NCBI RefSeq assembly: GCF_900091495.1
Contig: NZ_LT607413.1
Coordinates: 3,348,001-3,412,000 of the forward strand
Direction of reading: 5' to 3'
Length of the DNA stretch: 64,000 bases
DNA from: Micromonospora echinospora
Lineage (GTDB): Bacteria; Actinomycetota; Actinomycetes; Mycobacteriales; Micromonosporaceae
A program made the position numbers and the translations under genes. Position 1 is the stretch's first letter. The number at the start of each line of letters is the position of its first letter. This document shows positions 1-10,325 of the stretch, one piece after another. A model generated the notes under the pieces. The model saw only the letters and a list, made by a program, of their open reading frames with translations, ran no database searches and was not told the origin of the DNA.

Positions 1-1972
1 GGCGGAGGCCCTGCATCACCGGGCCCACCGCGACCGCGCCGGCCGAGCGCTGCACCGCCTTGTACGTGTTGTTGCCGGTGTTCAGGTCCGGGAAGACGAA
101 GACCGTGGCCCGCCCGGCCACCGGGCTCTCCGGCAGCTTGGTGGCCGCCACCTTCGGGTCGATCGCCGCGTCGTACTGGATCGGTCCCTCCACCAGCAGG
201 TCCGGCCGGCGCTCCCGGACCAGCTTGGTGGCCGCCGCGACCTTCTCCACGTCCGCGCCCGCGCCCGAGCTGCCGGTGGAGTAGGAGAGCATGGCGACCC
301 GGGGGTCGATGCCGAACCGGGCGGCGGTGTCGGCCGAGGAGATCGCGATGTCGGCGAGCTGGGCGGCGTCCGGGTCGGGGTTGACCGCGCAGTCGCCGTA
401 GACCAGCACCCGGTCGGCGAGGAGCATGAAGAAGACGCTGGAGGCCACCGAGAGCCCCGGCACGGTACGGATGATCTCGAAGGCCGGGCGGATGGTGGCG
501 GCCGTGGTGTGCGTCGCCCCGGAGACCATGCCGTCGGCGTGCCCGGTCTGCACCATCATCGTGCCGAAGTAGTTCGGCTGGGCCACGATGTCGTACGCCA
601 ACTCGACCGTCACGCCCCGGTGCCGGCGCAGGTCGGCGTAGCGCTCGGCGAACTCGTCCCGCCATTCGCTGGTGACCGGGTCGACCACCTCGACGCCGCC
701 GACGTCGATGCCCAGCTCCCGGGTGCGCCGGGCGATGTCGTCCGGACGGCCCAGCAGGGTCAGCCCGGCCACGCCCCGCCGGAGCAGGATTTCGGCCGCC
801 CGCAGGATCCGCTCCTCGGACCCCTCGGACAGCACCAGCCGCCGCTGCCGCGCGCGGGCCCGGTCGATCAGGTCGTACTCGAACATCAGCGGGGTGACCC
901 GCGCGGACCGGCTGACCTCCAGCCGGCGGGCCAGGTCGACGGTGTCCACGTGCGACTCGAACGCGCCGAGCGCGGCCTCGACCTTGCGGGGGTTCGCCGG
1001 GCTGGGCCGCCCCTCGATCCGGTTCGACGCGGAGATCGTGTCGTAGCTGTCGGTCGGCACCGACAGCACGGCGAGGCCGGTGTTCATCCGCTCGACCAGC
1101 CGCATCGCCCGGGGATCGGGTCGCTCGCCGAGGGTGAGCACCAGTCCGGCCACCGAGACCTGCCCGGCCACGTGCGCGGCGCTCGCCGCGACCAGCAGGT
1201 CGTCCCGGTCCCCGGGCGTGATCACCAGGCAGCCGTCGGTCAGGTGCTCCAGCAGGGTCGGCACGTGCGCCGCGCCGACCACGTAGTCGAGCACGTCCCG
1301 GCCGAGCGCGGCGTCGTCCCCGGCGAGCAGGGTGGCTCCGAGCGCCGCCGCCACCTCGGCCACCGTCGGCGCCGACACGGTCGGCACCTCCGGGATCGCG
1401 TACGCCGGCACGGGCAGCTCCGGCAGCGTCATCGGCCCGGACACCCGGTTGGCGATCACCGCCAGCACCGTCGCCCCGAGGTCGACCAGGTCGTGGTACG
1501 CCCCCCGGGCCGCCGCCGCCACCGCCTCCGGCTCCTGCCCGAAACCGTCCACCACGGGCACCACCACGCTGCCGAACTCGGTCGCCAGCCGGGCGTTGAA
1601 GGCCAGCTCACGGGGGGCCGCCCCGTCACCGGAGTCGGTGAAGTCGCTGCCCACGACGACCATCGCCGGGCAGCCCCGTTCGATCTCCCGGTACCGTGCG
1701 ACGATCCGGGAGACGAGTTCCTCCCGCCGACCCTCGCCGACCAGCGCCCTCGCCTCGGCGTAGGTGGCCCCGGCGGGCTCGGCCGCGCTGACGTCCACCC
1801 GGTAGCGGTCGCTGAGCAGGGCAAGGATCGGATCCGGCCGGACTCCGGAGACCAGCGGTCGGAACACGCCGATCCGCTCGACCTGTCGGGAGAGCAACTC
1901 GGCGAGCCCGAGCGCGATCGTCGACTTTCCTCCGCCGGAACCCACGCTGGTGAGATAGACGCTGCGGGCCAC
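1..1972 (-). CDS. pta: Phosphate acetyltransferase, long form (C-terminus outside window)
   Basis: Interconverts acetyl-CoA and acetyl phosphate with phosphate and CoA; it normally works with acetate kinase in the cytoplasm. The reading frame starts with GTG at 1972 and runs off the left edge, so about 657 residues are visible and I estimate 30-40 are missing. Domain order is an N-terminal BioD-like P-loop domain (SVGSGGGKST near residues 9-18), a DRTGG-type middle domain (about 215-330) and the catalytic PTA_PTB domain from about 370. The catalytic domain includes GHADGMVSGATHTTAATIRP and the SYSTGSSGAG stretch near the cut end. The P-loop is Gly-rich and departs from a classic GxxxxGKT, as in many actinobacterial Pta proteins. 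Acetate kinase would be expected to the left, beyond the window. The family call is secure. Confidence 0.95.
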   Translation of the reverse strand, partial: MARSVYLTSVGSGGGKSTIALGLAELLSRQVERIGVFRPLVSGVRPDPILALLSDRYRVDVSAAEPAGATYAEARALVGEGRREELVSRIVARYREIERGCPAMVVVGSDFTDSGDGAAPRELAFNARLATEFGSVVVPVVDGFGQEPEAVAAAARGAYHDLVDLGATVLAVIANRVSGPMTLPELPVPAYAIPEVPTVSAPTVAEVAAALGATLLAGDDAALGRDVLDYVVGAAHVPTLLEHLTDGCLVITPGDRDDLLVAASAAHVAGQVSVAGLVLTLGERPDPRAMRLVERMNTGLAVLSVPTDSYDTISASNRIEGRPSPANPRKVEAALGAFESHVDTVDLARRLEVSRSARVTPLMFEYDLIDRARARQRRLVLSEGSEERILRAAEILLRRGVAGLTLLGRPDDIARRTRELGIDVGGVEVVDPVTSEWRDEFAERYADLRRHRGVTVELAYDIVAQPNYFGTMMVQTGHADGMVSGATHTTAATIRPAFEIIRTVPGLSVASSVFFMLLADRVLVYGDCAVNPDPDAAQLADIAISSADTAARFGIDPRVAMLSYSTGSSGAGADVEKVAAATKLVRERRPDLLVEGPIQYDAAIDPKVAATKLPESPVAGRATVFVFPDLNTGNNTYKAVQRSAGAVAVGPVMQGLR

Positions 1973-2102
1973 GCGGCCAACCTACTAGGTCGGCGTGCGC
2001 CGCGCCCGCCTGCGGTCCGGATGGTCCCGTCGCCACGTTTTCCCATGTCAGACGGGACACAGGCGCGGGTTTGCGAGACTTGTCCGTGGTTGACTCGCCG
2101 GG

Positions 2103-2636
2103 GTGGAGGGCCCAACCGAGATCATCCCAGTAGCTCCGGAATCATCCCCTATCTTCGTCGATCCCAGTGGACGCCGCCGGCGGTGGCTCCGCCGTACTGC
2201 GTACGCCGTCGGACTGGCCGGGGTGGCGTATACCGCCCTGGTGGGGGTCAGCTTCGCGGGCGGGCCGGTCCGGCCGGAGACGATCATCCCGTTCGTCGAG
2301 CCGACGACCCGGCAGTGGCAGCCGCCTCCGGCGGTCGAGCCCGCAGCCGGGTCCACGCCCGCCGTCGGCTCCTCCGCCACGCCCACCACCCGCACGCCAC
2401 CCCGTCGTTCGGCGGCAACCCCGCCCACCTCGCCCTCCGCCACCCCCACCACCGCCGCGCCGACGCCGAGCACTCCCTCGCCGAGCCCGTCGGCGGAGGG
2501 ATCGAGTAGCGACCGGCCGGAGGACACACCGACCCGGACGACGTCGCCCACGCCGCCGGTCACCAGCCCGTCGCCCGTACCCCCCACGCCGTCCCCGCAG
2601 GAGCCGATCGCGTCGGCCGAAGTGCTCACCCCGTGA
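2103..2636 (+). CDS. Pro/Thr/Ser-rich membrane-anchored protein, coupled to NodB-GT2 gene
   Basis: A 177-residue protein starting with GTG. A short cytoplasmic Arg-rich stretch precedes one hydrophobic segment near residues 30-50 (AYAVGLAGVAYTALVGVSFA). The rest is a low-complexity Pro/Thr/Ser/Ala tail typical of an extracytoplasmic wall-spanning stalk. No catalytic motif is visible. Its stop codon overlaps the start of the next gene by four bases (GTGA at 2633-2636), so translational coupling with the deacetylase-glycosyltransferase is likely, and it may be an accessory or scaffold for that enzyme. Function is unknown. Confidence 0.75.
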   Translation: MEGPTEIIPVAPESSPIFVDPSGRRRRWLRRTAYAVGLAGVAYTALVGVSFAGGPVRPETIIPFVEPTTRQWQPPPAVEPAAGSTPAVGSSATPTTRTPPRRSAATPPTSPSATPTTAAPTPSTPSPSPSAEGSSSDRPEDTPTRTTSPTPPVTSPSPVPPTPSPQEPIASAEVLTP

Positions 2637-4912
2637 GCCAGCCTCCCCACCGCACACCCGGTCCACCGGCCGACCGGCCCCGTCGGCCACGCCGGCACGC
2701 CCGGCCGCTCCCGCTCGCCGGTCCGGCGAACCGCGTCCGGCGCTACGTGCCACGACCGAGTTGGACCATCTTCGCGATGGTCTTCGTCCTCCTCGGCGGC
2801 ATCCTGTTCGTCCAGGCGTACGCCAACGGCTCGTTCGTCCCCGACTACCGGGCGGAGGTCACTGCCGGCGGCGGGCAGGGCGAGGTGCCCGAGGAGATCC
2901 TCGGCGGCGGGCCGATCGTCAACACCACCTCCGGCCGCCCGCAGTCGTACCGGCTGCCGCCCCGCACCATGGTGCTCACCTTCGACGACGGCCCGGACGA
3001 GCGGTGGACCCCCGAGGTGACGAAGGTGCTGGAACGCCACCAGGTGCCCGGTACGTTCTTCGTCCTCGGTAACCAGGTCGTGCGGCATCCCGACCTGGTC
3101 CGTGCGCTGGCCGACTCAGGGCACGAACTCGGCGTGCACACCTTCACCCACCCCCACCTCGTCGACCTGCCCGGCTGGCAGCGCCGGCTGGAGTACACCC
3201 AGACCCAGCTCGCCATCGCCGGCGCCACCGGGATCCGCACCAACCTGCTGCGGTTCCCGTACTCGTCGCGGGCGGACGCCTTCCTCGACCGGGACTGGCC
3301 GCTGCTGCAACAAGCCGGTGAGCTGGGCTACCTGACCGTGGTGAACGACCTCGACAGCCGGGACTGGGAGCGGCGCGGCCCGGACTCGATGATCGCCAAC
3401 TCCACCCCGACCGGTTACGCCGGGGCGGTCACCCTCTGGCACGACTCCGGCGGTGACCGCTCGCAGACCGTCGAGGCGCTGGACCGCTTTATCCCGATGA
3501 TGAAGGAGCGGGGGTACCGCTTCACCACGGTCAGCGGCGCGCTGGACCTGGCCCTCGCCGAGGCCGGGGCCACCGGGGGCGGGCCCGGTCCGACCAGCGC
3601 GTCGGCGGGGGAGCAGTGGCGGGGCGCCATGCTGATTCGGGCGGTGCGGGCCGCGGACACCACCTTCGTGGTCTTCAACATCCTCTTCGTCGTCGTCGGC
3701 GTGCTCACCATCGGGCGTACCGTGCTGCTCTTCCTGCTGGCCCTCCGGCACGCCCGCCGCCGACGCCGCCGGGACTGGTCCTGGGGTCCACCGGTGACGG
3801 AGCCGGTCTCGGTGGTCGTACCCGCCTACAACGAAAAGGAGGGGATCGCGGCGGCGGTCCGCTCGCTCGCCTCGGGCGACCACCCCGGCGGCATCGAGGT
3901 GGTCGTCGTCGACGACGGGTCCACCGACGGCACCGCCGACATCGTGGCCGGTCTCGGCCTGCCGAACGTGCGGGTGGTCCGCAAGCCGAACGGCGGCAAG
4001 CCGAGCGCGCTCAACACCGGGGTCGCGCTGGCCCGGCACGACCTGATCGTCATGGTCGACGGGGACACCGTCTTCGAGCCCGACGCGGTCCGCCGCCTGG
4101 TCCAGCCCTTCGCCGACCCGCAGGTGGGCGCGGTCGCCGGCAACGTCAAGGTGGGCAACCGGCGCAGCATGATCGCCAAGTGGCAGCACATCGAGTACGT
4201 CATCGGCTTCAACCTGGACCGTCGCCTCTACGAGACGCTGCGGTGCATGCCCACCGTCCCGGGCGCGATCGGCGGTTTCCGGCGGCAGGCCCTGGCGTAC
4301 GCGGGCGGGATGACCGACGAGACGCTCGCCGAGGACACCGACGTCACCATGGCCCTCGGCCGGGCCGGCTGGAAGGTGGTGTACGAGGAGAGCGCCCGCG
4401 CCTGGACGGAGGCGCCGACCAGCCTCGGACAGTTGTGGAAGCAGCGCTACCGGTGGAGCTACGGCACCATGCAGGCGATGTGGAAGCACCGCCGCTCGGT
4501 GCTCGACCGGGGGGCCTCCGGCCGGTTCAGCCGGCGGTGCCTGACGTTCCTGACCCTCTTCGGGGTCGTGCTGCCGCTGACCGCCCCGGTCATCGACCTG
4601 CTCGCCCTGTACGGCCTGGTCTTCCTGGACCGGACCGAGACCGCGCTGGCCTGGCTGGCGATGCTCGGGTTGCAGTTCCTCACCGCGGTCGTGGCGTTCC
4701 GTCTGGACCGGGAGAAGCTCGGGGTCCTCTGGGTGCTGCCGTTGCAGCAGTTCGTCTACCGCCAGCTGATGTACCTGGTGCTGGTCCAGTCGGTGGTCAC
4801 CGCGCTGACCGGCGGCCGGCTCGGCTGGCAGAAGCTGCGCCGCACCGGGCTCGACGCCGCCGGCCCCGGTCAGTCGGGCCGACCGGTGGCGCCGGTGACC
4901 GGCCGGAGGTGA
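2633..4912 (+). CDS. Bifunctional polysaccharide deacetylase (NodB)/family 2 glycosyltransferase
   Basis: A 759-residue membrane protein that joins extracellular polysaccharide modification and synthesis. A TM segment lies near residues 44-63. It is followed by a NodB homology domain (about 112-310) with the metal/catalytic motif TFDDGPD near 116 and HTFTH near 168. A second TM lies near 345-370. The cytoplasmic GT2 domain (about 388-610) shows VVPAYNEKEGI, VVDDGSTDGT, the DGD motif near 476, AEDTDVTM and the QRYRW processive-synthase motif near 603. Several C-terminal TMs follow. This order resembles chitooligosaccharide, hyaluronan or PNAG-type synthases fused to their own deacetylase, so the likely product is a partly de-N-acetylated beta-linked glycan. 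Substrate is inferred. The GTG start overlaps the preceding stop codon. Confidence 0.92.
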   Translation: MSQPPHRTPGPPADRPRRPRRHARPLPLAGPANRVRRYVPRPSWTIFAMVFVLLGGILFVQAYANGSFVPDYRAEVTAGGGQGEVPEEILGGGPIVNTTSGRPQSYRLPPRTMVLTFDDGPDERWTPEVTKVLERHQVPGTFFVLGNQVVRHPDLVRALADSGHELGVHTFTHPHLVDLPGWQRRLEYTQTQLAIAGATGIRTNLLRFPYSSRADAFLDRDWPLLQQAGELGYLTVVNDLDSRDWERRGPDSMIANSTPTGYAGAVTLWHDSGGDRSQTVEALDRFIPMMKERGYRFTTVSGALDLALAEAGATGGGPGPTSASAGEQWRGAMLIRAVRAADTTFVVFNILFVVVGVLTIGRTVLLFLLALRHARRRRRRDWSWGPPVTEPVSVVVPAYNEKEGIAAAVRSLASGDHPGGIEVVVVDDGSTDGTADIVAGLGLPNVRVVRKPNGGKPSALNTGVALARHDLIVMVDGDTVFEPDAVRRLVQPFADPQVGAVAGNVKVGNRRSMIAKWQHIEYVIGFNLDRRLYETLRCMPTVPGAIGGFRRQALAYAGGMTDETLAEDTDVTMALGRAGWKVVYEESARAWTEAPTSLGQLWKQRYRWSYGTMQAMWKHRRSVLDRGASGRFSRRCLTFLTLFGVVLPLTAPVIDLLALYGLVFLDRTETALAWLAMLGLQFLTAVVAFRLDREKLGVLWVLPLQQFVYRQLMYLVLVQSVVTALTGGRLGWQKLRRTGLDAAGPGQSGRPVAPVTGRR

Positions 4913-4949
4913 CGTGCCGGGTCAGCGGCCGGAGGCGGGGCGACGCGGG

Positions 4950-6005
4950 TCAGCGGCCGGCGTGTCGGCCGGCGCGTTCGGCGAGCCCGAGGGCGTACTC
5001 GGGCCACCAGACGCCGATCTCCGGCTCGCCCGGGCGGCAGGACCCGTCGGACTCGCCCGGGTACTTGACCCAGAGCAGCGCGTCGACCCGGTCCAGGCCG
5101 GTCTCGGTGGTGGGTTCCTCGCCGAGCGCCCGCCCCGGCGGGTTGCACCAGCTCGGCGCGCCCGCCACCGTCGGTTCCGGGTACGGGCCGTTGCCGTTGC
5201 GACTGGTGTCGATCACGAACGTCGTCGTACCGCCCAGGGCGTCGGAGATCCGGTGGCCGTACCGCAGGTTCTCTCGAGTGCCGACGAAGTTGGCGACGTT
5301 CAGGGCGAAGCCGTCGGCGTCGGCGATCCCGGCCCGGGTCAGCGCCGCCGCCAGCTTCGTGTCGTCCCGGACCCAGCCCGGGTGCCCCGCGTCCAGGTAG
5401 ACCCGTGCGCTGCCGGTGCTCCTGAGCACCGTGACCGCGTCGCGCAGCAGCGTGAGCCGTTCGTCGACGTCGGTCACGCACCGGTCGACGGCGTCCGGCA
5501 CCGCGCCCGGTTCGAGGATCACGGTGACCGGACGACCCCGGACCGCGCCGGCCAGCTCCCGGATCCACGTCCGGTACGCCCCGGCCGTGCCGGCGCCCCC
5601 GCCGCCCCGCCGACCGCAGTCACGCTGCGGCAGGTTGTGGGTGACCAGGATCGGCGTCTGCCCGGCGAGCGCCGCGCCGGCCAGGTACTCCGCCACCTGG
5701 TCGGTGACCGGGGTGGTGCCGTCGACCAGCCACCGGGCGGTCGGCCGGGTGCTGATCCCGCGCAGTGTCGCGGCGTCGCCACCGCGGGTCCGCTCCCATC
5801 GGGTGACCTGCTCCGCCGCCGCGCTGTACGGGTCGACGTAGAAGACCGGCGGTGGTGGCGCGGCCGGGGCGACCGGGGCCGTCCCGGTGGGCGTCCGCCC
5901 GCCCGTGGCCCCGTCCGCGCAGCCGGCCAGGAACCCGGTGAGCGCGATCCCGGCCAGCAGGGCGGCACGGCGGCCGGGGCGGAGGCTGTTGCGCACGGCC
6001 GTCAC
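4950..6005 (-). CDS. Glycoside hydrolase family 6 lipoprotein (endoglucanase/cellobiohydrolase-like)
   Basis: About 351 residues. I place the start at GTG 6005 because it gives a textbook lipoprotein signal: RRAALLAGIALTGFLAGC with the lipobox Cys near residue 29. The longer frame upstream would place the signal internally. GH6 hallmarks are YVDPYSAAAEQ, THNLPQRDC (catalytic acid region), VILEPGAVPD, YLDAGHPGW, FALNVANFVGT, IDTSRNGNGP and the final LLWVKYPGESDG. Family members hydrolyse beta-1,4-glucan with inversion; here it should act on the outer face of the membrane. No carbohydrate-binding module is present. The gene converges with the NodB-GT2 gene and lies 26 bp downstream of the DUF6104 gene. 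Confidence 0.9.
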   Translation of the reverse strand: MTAVRNSLRPGRRAALLAGIALTGFLAGCADGATGGRTPTGTAPVAPAAPPPPVFYVDPYSAAAEQVTRWERTRGGDAATLRGISTRPTARWLVDGTTPVTDQVAEYLAGAALAGQTPILVTHNLPQRDCGRRGGGGAGTAGAYRTWIRELAGAVRGRPVTVILEPGAVPDAVDRCVTDVDERLTLLRDAVTVLRSTGSARVYLDAGHPGWVRDDTKLAAALTRAGIADADGFALNVANFVGTRENLRYGHRISDALGGTTTFVIDTSRNGNGPYPEPTVAGAPSWCNPPGRALGEEPTTETGLDRVDALLWVKYPGESDGSCRPGEPEIGVWWPEYALGLAERAGRHAGR

Positions 6006-6031
6006 GCTACCTGCTGCCCCAGCTGGGAAAA

Positions 6032-6211
6032 CTAGTCGTCGTCCTCGTCGTCCAGTCGGGCCAGCCAGGTGGCGAACCGTTCGATCGGCGTCTCGAACTC
6101 CGGGTTCAGGTCGACGAAGTCGCGCAGCCGCTCGCCCAGCCACTCGACCGACACGGACTCCTCTCCGCGCCGCTGGACCAGCTCCTCGATACCACGGTCG
6201 GTGAAGTACAC
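6032..6211 (-). CDS. DUF6104 family small acidic protein
   Basis: A 59-codon gene starting with GTG at 6211 and ending with TAG. The protein begins YFTDRGIEELVQRRGEES, continues with VEWLGERLRDFVDLNPEFE and TWLARLDDE, and ends in an acidic tail. I recognise it as the small conserved actinobacterial family DUF6104, often found next to kgd. There is no signal peptide or TM; it is probably a soluble helical protein of unknown function. It lies 73 bp downstream of kgd on the same strand, so read-through from kgd is possible. Confidence 0.82.
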   Translation of the reverse strand: MYFTDRGIEELVQRRGEESVSVEWLGERLRDFVDLNPEFETPIERFATWLARLDDEDDD

Positions 6212-6284
6212 GGTGCTCTCCTCGACATGCCGCTGGGGCAGGCCCGGCCGGTGTCGGCGGGCGCTGCCCCAGCGTGGGACGGGC

Positions 6285-9200
6285 TCAGGGACGGGGCAGG
6301 GCCGCTTCGATGAGCGCGGTCTGCTCGACGTCGTGCATCTTCGCCGAGCCGACGGCGGGGGCCGCCGCAGCCGGCCGGGAGATCCGCCGCAGCCGGACGT
6401 CCTCCAGGTGCTCCAGCAGGTTGAGCGCGACGAAGCTCCAGGCGCCCTGGTTGGCCGGCTCCTCCTGCACCCAGGCGAAGTCCTCGGCGTTCGGGTACTC
6501 GGCCAGGGCGGCCCGGATCTCCGCCACCGGCAGCGGGTAGAGCTGCTCGATCCGGATGATCGCGGTGTCCGTGATGCCCCGCTCGGCGCGGGCCTGGAAC
6601 AGGTCGTAGTAGACCTTGCCCGAGCAGAGCAGCACCCGCTTCACCTGCTCCGGTGCCGGCGCGGCCCCGTCGCGCAGCACCGGCTGGAAGGTGCCCGAGG
6701 TGAACTCCTCCACCTGCGAGACGCAGAGCTTGTGCCGCAGCAGCGACTTCGGCGTGAAGACCACCAGCGGCTTGCGCTTCGGCGACAACGCCTGGCGACG
6801 CAGCAGGTGGAAGTAGTTCGCCGGGGTGGTCGGGATGGCCACCCGCATGTTGTCCTCGGCGCACATCTGGAGGAACCGCTCGGGTCGACCGGAGGTGTGG
6901 TCCGGGCCCTGGCCCTCGTGGCCGTGCGGCAGCAGCAGGGTCACCGCCGAGCGCTGGCCCCACTTCACCTCGCCCGAGGAGATGAACTCGTCGATCACCG
7001 ACTGGGCGCCGTTGACGAAGTCACCGAACTGGGCCTCCCAGCAGACCAGCGCGTTGACGTTCTCCACCGAGTAGCCGTACTCGAAGCCCATCGCGGCGTA
7101 CTCGGACAGCAGCGAGTCGTGCACGAAGAACCGGGACCGCTCGCCGTCGGCGGTGAGCGACTTCAGCGGGAGGTAGTCGTCGCCGGTCTTGGCGTCGACC
7201 ACCGCCGCGTGCCGCTGCACGAAGGTGCCCCGGCGGGAGTCCTGACCGGCGAGCCGGACGGTGACCCCGTCGTGCAGCAGCGCGCCGAAGGCGATGATCT
7301 CGCCGAAGCCCCAGTCGATCCCGCCCTCGACGGACATCTTCGCCCGCCGGTCGAGCAGCTGCTGGATCCGCTTGTGCGGGGTGAAGCCCTCGGGGAGGTT
7401 GACGTGCGCGTCCCCGACCGCCTTGACCACGGCGGCGTCGGTGGCGGTCTCCACCTGCGGCTCCGGCTCGTCCTCGCGGCGCGGTCGGGCGACCTGCTTC
7501 GGGGCCGACGCGGCGTCCCGGGTGGCCTTGAAGACCCGCTCCAGCTGCGCCTGGTAGTCGCGGAGCAGCTCCTCCGCGTCCTCCACGGTGATGTCGCCCC
7601 GACCGATCAGCTCCTCGGTGTAGAGCTTCCGGACCGAGCGCTTCGAGTCAATGATCTTGTACATCTGGGGGTTGGACATCGAGGGGTCGTCGCCCTCGTT
7701 GTGCCCGCGCCGCCGGTAGCAGACCATGTCGATGACGACGTCCTTGTTGAACGCCTGACGGTACTCGAAGGCGAGCCGGGCGACCCGGACCACGGCCTCG
7801 GGGTCGTCGCCGTTGACGTGGAAGATCGGCGCCTGGATCATCCGGGCCACGTCGGTGCTGTAGAGGCTGGACCGCGAGTACTCCGGGGCGGTGGTGAAAC
7901 CGACCTGGTTGTTGACCACCACGTGCACGGTGCCGCCGGTGCGGTAGCCGCGCAGCTGGGAGAGGTTGAGCGTCTCGGCGACCACACCCTGACCGGCGAA
8001 GGCGGCGTCACCGTGCACCGCCAGCGGCAGCACGGTGTACCCCTCCAGCTTCAGGTCGATCCGGTCCTGCTTGGCCCGGACGATGCCCTCCAGCACCGGG
8101 TCGACCGCCTCCAGGTGGGACGGGTTCGCCACCACCGAGACCTTCACCTGGTGCGCGCCGTCGGGCGTGCTGAACTTGCCGTTCTGGCCGAGGTGGTACT
8201 TGACGTCGCCGGAGCCCTGGGTCGAGCGCGGGTCGAGGTGCCCCTCGAACTCCGAGAAGATCTTCTCGTACGGCTTGCCGACCACGTTGGCCAGCACGTT
8301 CAGCCGGCCCCGGTGGGCCATGCCGATGACGACCTCGTCCAGCCCGGCCTCGGCGGAGGACTCCAGCACCTCGCCGAGGAGCGGGATCAGCGACTCGCCG
8401 CCCTCCAGCGAGAAGCGCTTCTGCCCGACGTACTTGGTCTGGAGGAAGGTCTCGAACGCCTCGGCCGCGTTCAGCCGGTTGAGCACGTGCTTCTGCTCGT
8501 CGGCGGTGGGCTTCTCGTACTGGCGCTCGATCCGCTCCTGGATCCAGCGCCGCTCCTCCGGGTCCTGGATGTGCATGTACTCGATGCCGATCCGGCGGCA
8601 GTACGAGTCGCGCAGCACACCGAGGATCTCGCGCAGCTTCATCCGCTTCTTGCCCGCGAAGCCGTTGACCGGGAACTGGCGGTCCAGGTCCCACAGGGTC
8701 AGTCCGTGCTGGAGGACGTCCAGGTCCGGGTGCTTGCGGATCTTGAACTCGAGCGGGTCGGTGTCGGCCATCAGGTGGCCGCGCACCCGGTACGCGTGGA
8801 TCAGCTCGTGCACCCGGGCGGTCTTGTTGATCTGGCCCTCGTTGTTGACCGCGACGTCGCGCATCCAGCGCACCGGCTCGTACGGGATGCGCAGCGAGGT
8901 GAAGATCTGGTCGTAGAAGGCGTGCTCGCCGAGGAGCAGCTCGTGCATGACCTTGAGGAACTCGCCGGACTGCGCGCCCTGGATGATCCGGTGGTCGTAC
9001 GTGCTGGTCAGCGAGATGACCTTGCTGACCGCCAGTTCGGCCAGGGTGGCCTCGCTCATGCCCTGGTACGGCGCCGGGTACTCCATGGCGCCGACGCCGA
9101 TGATCGCGCTCTGCCCCTGCATGAGCCGGGGGATCGAGTGCACCGTGCCGATGCCGCCCGGGTTGGTCAGCGAGATCGTGGTGCCGGCGTAGTCGTCCAT

Positions 9201-10070
9201 GGTCAGCTCGTTGCGGCGGGCGCGCCGGACCACGTCCTCGTACGCCTGCCAGAACTGCCGGAAGTCCATCTGCTCGCAGGCCTTGATGGAGGGGACCACC
9301 AGGTTGCGGGTGCCGTCCGGCTTGGTCAGGTCGATGGCGATGCCGAGGTTGACGTGCTCGGGCGTGACCATCGCCGGCTTGCCGTCGACCTCGGCGAAGG
9401 AGTTGTTCATCTCCGGGTGCTGGACCAGCGCCCGGACCATCGCGTACCCGATCAGGTGGGTGAAGCTGACCTTGCCACCCCGGCCCCGGGCCAGGTGGTT
9501 GTTGATCACGATGCGGTTGTCCACCAGGAGCTTTGCCGGCACGGCCCGGACGCTCGTCGCGGTCGGCACGTTCAGCGAGGCGTCCATGTTCTGGACGATG
9601 CGCGCGGCCACGCCCCGCAGCGGGGTGGTGCGGGGGCCGCTCGGCGCCGGCTGGGCAGCGGCCTTGGCGGCCGGCTTGGCCGGGGCGGCCTTCTCCGGGG
9701 CGGGCTTGGCCGGAGCCGTCTTGGCGGGCGCGGTGGCGGCCGGCTTGGCCGACGGCTTCGCCTGCGGCGCGGCCGTCCGGCCGTTGTCCGGCTGCCCGGC
9801 GGCCGGGCGGTCACCGTCGGTCCGGGTCACGGTCGCGGCGGGCTCCTGCTGCCCGGCCGGCTCCGCCGTGGTGGCGGGGGCCGCCTTCTTCGGCGCCGTC
9901 GCCGGGCTACCGGCGCCCGGACCGGGGCGGTAGTCGGCAAAGAAGTCGTGCCAGGCCGAATCGACGCTGTTGGGGTCGGCGAGGTAGCGCTGGTACATCT
10001 CCTCGACGATCCACTCGTTCGGGCCGAAACCCGCCAGTGGGTTCTCCTGCGAAGTCTGCTGGGTCGACAC
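6285..10070 (-). CDS. kgd: Multifunctional 2-oxoglutarate metabolism enzyme Kgd (E1o with E2-type domain)
   Basis: A 1261-residue actinobacterial fusion enzyme of the TCA cycle. It decarboxylates 2-oxoglutarate with thiamine diphosphate and works as the E1 of 2-oxoglutarate dehydrogenase, carrying an attached succinyltransferase-like domain. The N-terminal E1 helix ([20 protein letters not shown]) is followed by an Ala/Pro/Lys linker (about 50-115). The E2-type acyltransferase domain (about 118-350) carries [17 protein letters not shown], with the active-site His. The E1 region follows, with [14 protein letters not shown], the TPP-binding [18 protein letters not shown] and [19 protein letters not shown], and a transketolase C-terminal part. 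The GTG start keeps the conserved first helix. The lipoyl domain is absent, as is normal for Kgd. Confidence 0.97.
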   Translation of the reverse strand: MSTQQTSQENPLAGFGPNEWIVEEMYQRYLADPNSVDSAWHDFFADYRPGPGAGSPATAPKKAAPATTAEPAGQQEPAATVTRTDGDRPAAGQPDNGRTAAPQAKPSAKPAATAPAKTAPAKPAPEKAAPAKPAAKAAAQPAPSGPRTTPLRGVAARIVQNMDASLNVPTATSVRAVPAKLLVDNRIVINNHLARGRGGKVSFTHLIGYAMVRALVQHPEMNNSFAEVDGKPAMVTPEHVNLGIAIDLTKPDGTRNLVVPSIKACEQMDFRQFWQAYEDVVRRARRNELTMDDYAGTTISLTNPGGIGTVHSIPRLMQGQSAIIGVGAMEYPAPYQGMSEATLAELAVSKVISLTSTYDHRIIQGAQSGEFLKVMHELLLGEHAFYDQIFTSLRIPYEPVRWMRDVAVNNEGQINKTARVHELIHAYRVRGHLMADTDPLEFKIRKHPDLDVLQHGLTLWDLDRQFPVNGFAGKKRMKLREILGVLRDSYCRRIGIEYMHIQDPEERRWIQERIERQYEKPTADEQKHVLNRLNAAEAFETFLQTKYVGQKRFSLEGGESLIPLLGEVLESSAEAGLDEVVIGMAHRGRLNVLANVVGKPYEKIFSEFEGHLDPRSTQGSGDVKYHLGQNGKFSTPDGAHQVKVSVVANPSHLEAVDPVLEGIVRAKQDRIDLKLEGYTVLPLAVHGDAAFAGQGVVAETLNLSQLRGYRTGGTVHVVVNNQVGFTTAPEYSRSSLYSTDVARMIQAPIFHVNGDDPEAVVRVARLAFEYRQAFNKDVVIDMVCYRRRGHNEGDDPSMSNPQMYKIIDSKRSVRKLYTEELIGRGDITVEDAEELLRDYQAQLERVFKATRDAASAPKQVARPRREDEPEPQVETATDAAVVKAVGDAHVNLPEGFTPHKRIQQLLDRRAKMSVEGGIDWGFGEIIAFGALLHDGVTVRLAGQDSRRGTFVQRHAAVVDAKTGDDYLPLKSLTADGERSRFFVHDSLLSEYAAMGFEYGYSVENVNALVCWEAQFGDFVNGAQSVIDEFISSGEVKWGQRSAVTLLLPHGHEGQGPDHTSGRPERFLQMCAEDNMRVAIPTTPANYFHLLRRQALSPKRKPLVVFTPKSLLRHKLCVSQVEEFTSGTFQPVLRDGAAPAPEQVKRVLLCSGKVYYDLFQARAERGITDTAIIRIEQLYPLPVAEIRAALAEYPNAEDFAWVQEEPANQGAWSFVALNLLEHLEDVRLRRISRPAAAAPAVGSAKMHDVEQTALIEAALPRP

Positions 10071-10170
10071 GGCCGGTAATCGCCTCTTTCACGCGGGTTG
10101 TGTGTCTCGCGACGTCCGCGGGCAGTCCCCGGGGGGAGCGGACAGACGGCTCCCAGGCTACGCCGTGCGC

Positions 10171-10198
10171 GGGCCGGAGGCATTTCCGCCTCCGGCCC
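10171..10198 (-). terminator. Strong GC hairpin after the ABC permease gene
   Basis: A perfect 11-bp inverted repeat (GGGCCGGAGGC at 10171-10181, GCCTCCGGCCC at 10188-10198) with a 6-nt ATTTCC loop. It lies downstream of the minus-strand ABC permease stop and upstream of the kgd start, so it most likely ends the exporter transcript before kgd. The rest of the 10071-10325 gap should hold the kgd promoter; I see no convincing -10/-35 pair. Confidence 0.6.
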
Positions 10199-10325
10199 GT
10201 GTCACGTTTCACAGAAGACGCCAGAAATTCACCAACTGCCGGGTACGTCGTCGTCTCCTGCTAAGGGAATCCACCCCGGGTGGAAGCGGCGTCGACGCGC
10301 CCCGCCAGCTCCCTAAGCTCCGGCC

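Noticed and set aside
509..2509. A 666-codon plus-strand open frame opposite pta
   Set aside because: His/Arg/Pro/Gly-rich shadow with no motifs; the minus strand reads as Pta along its whole length.
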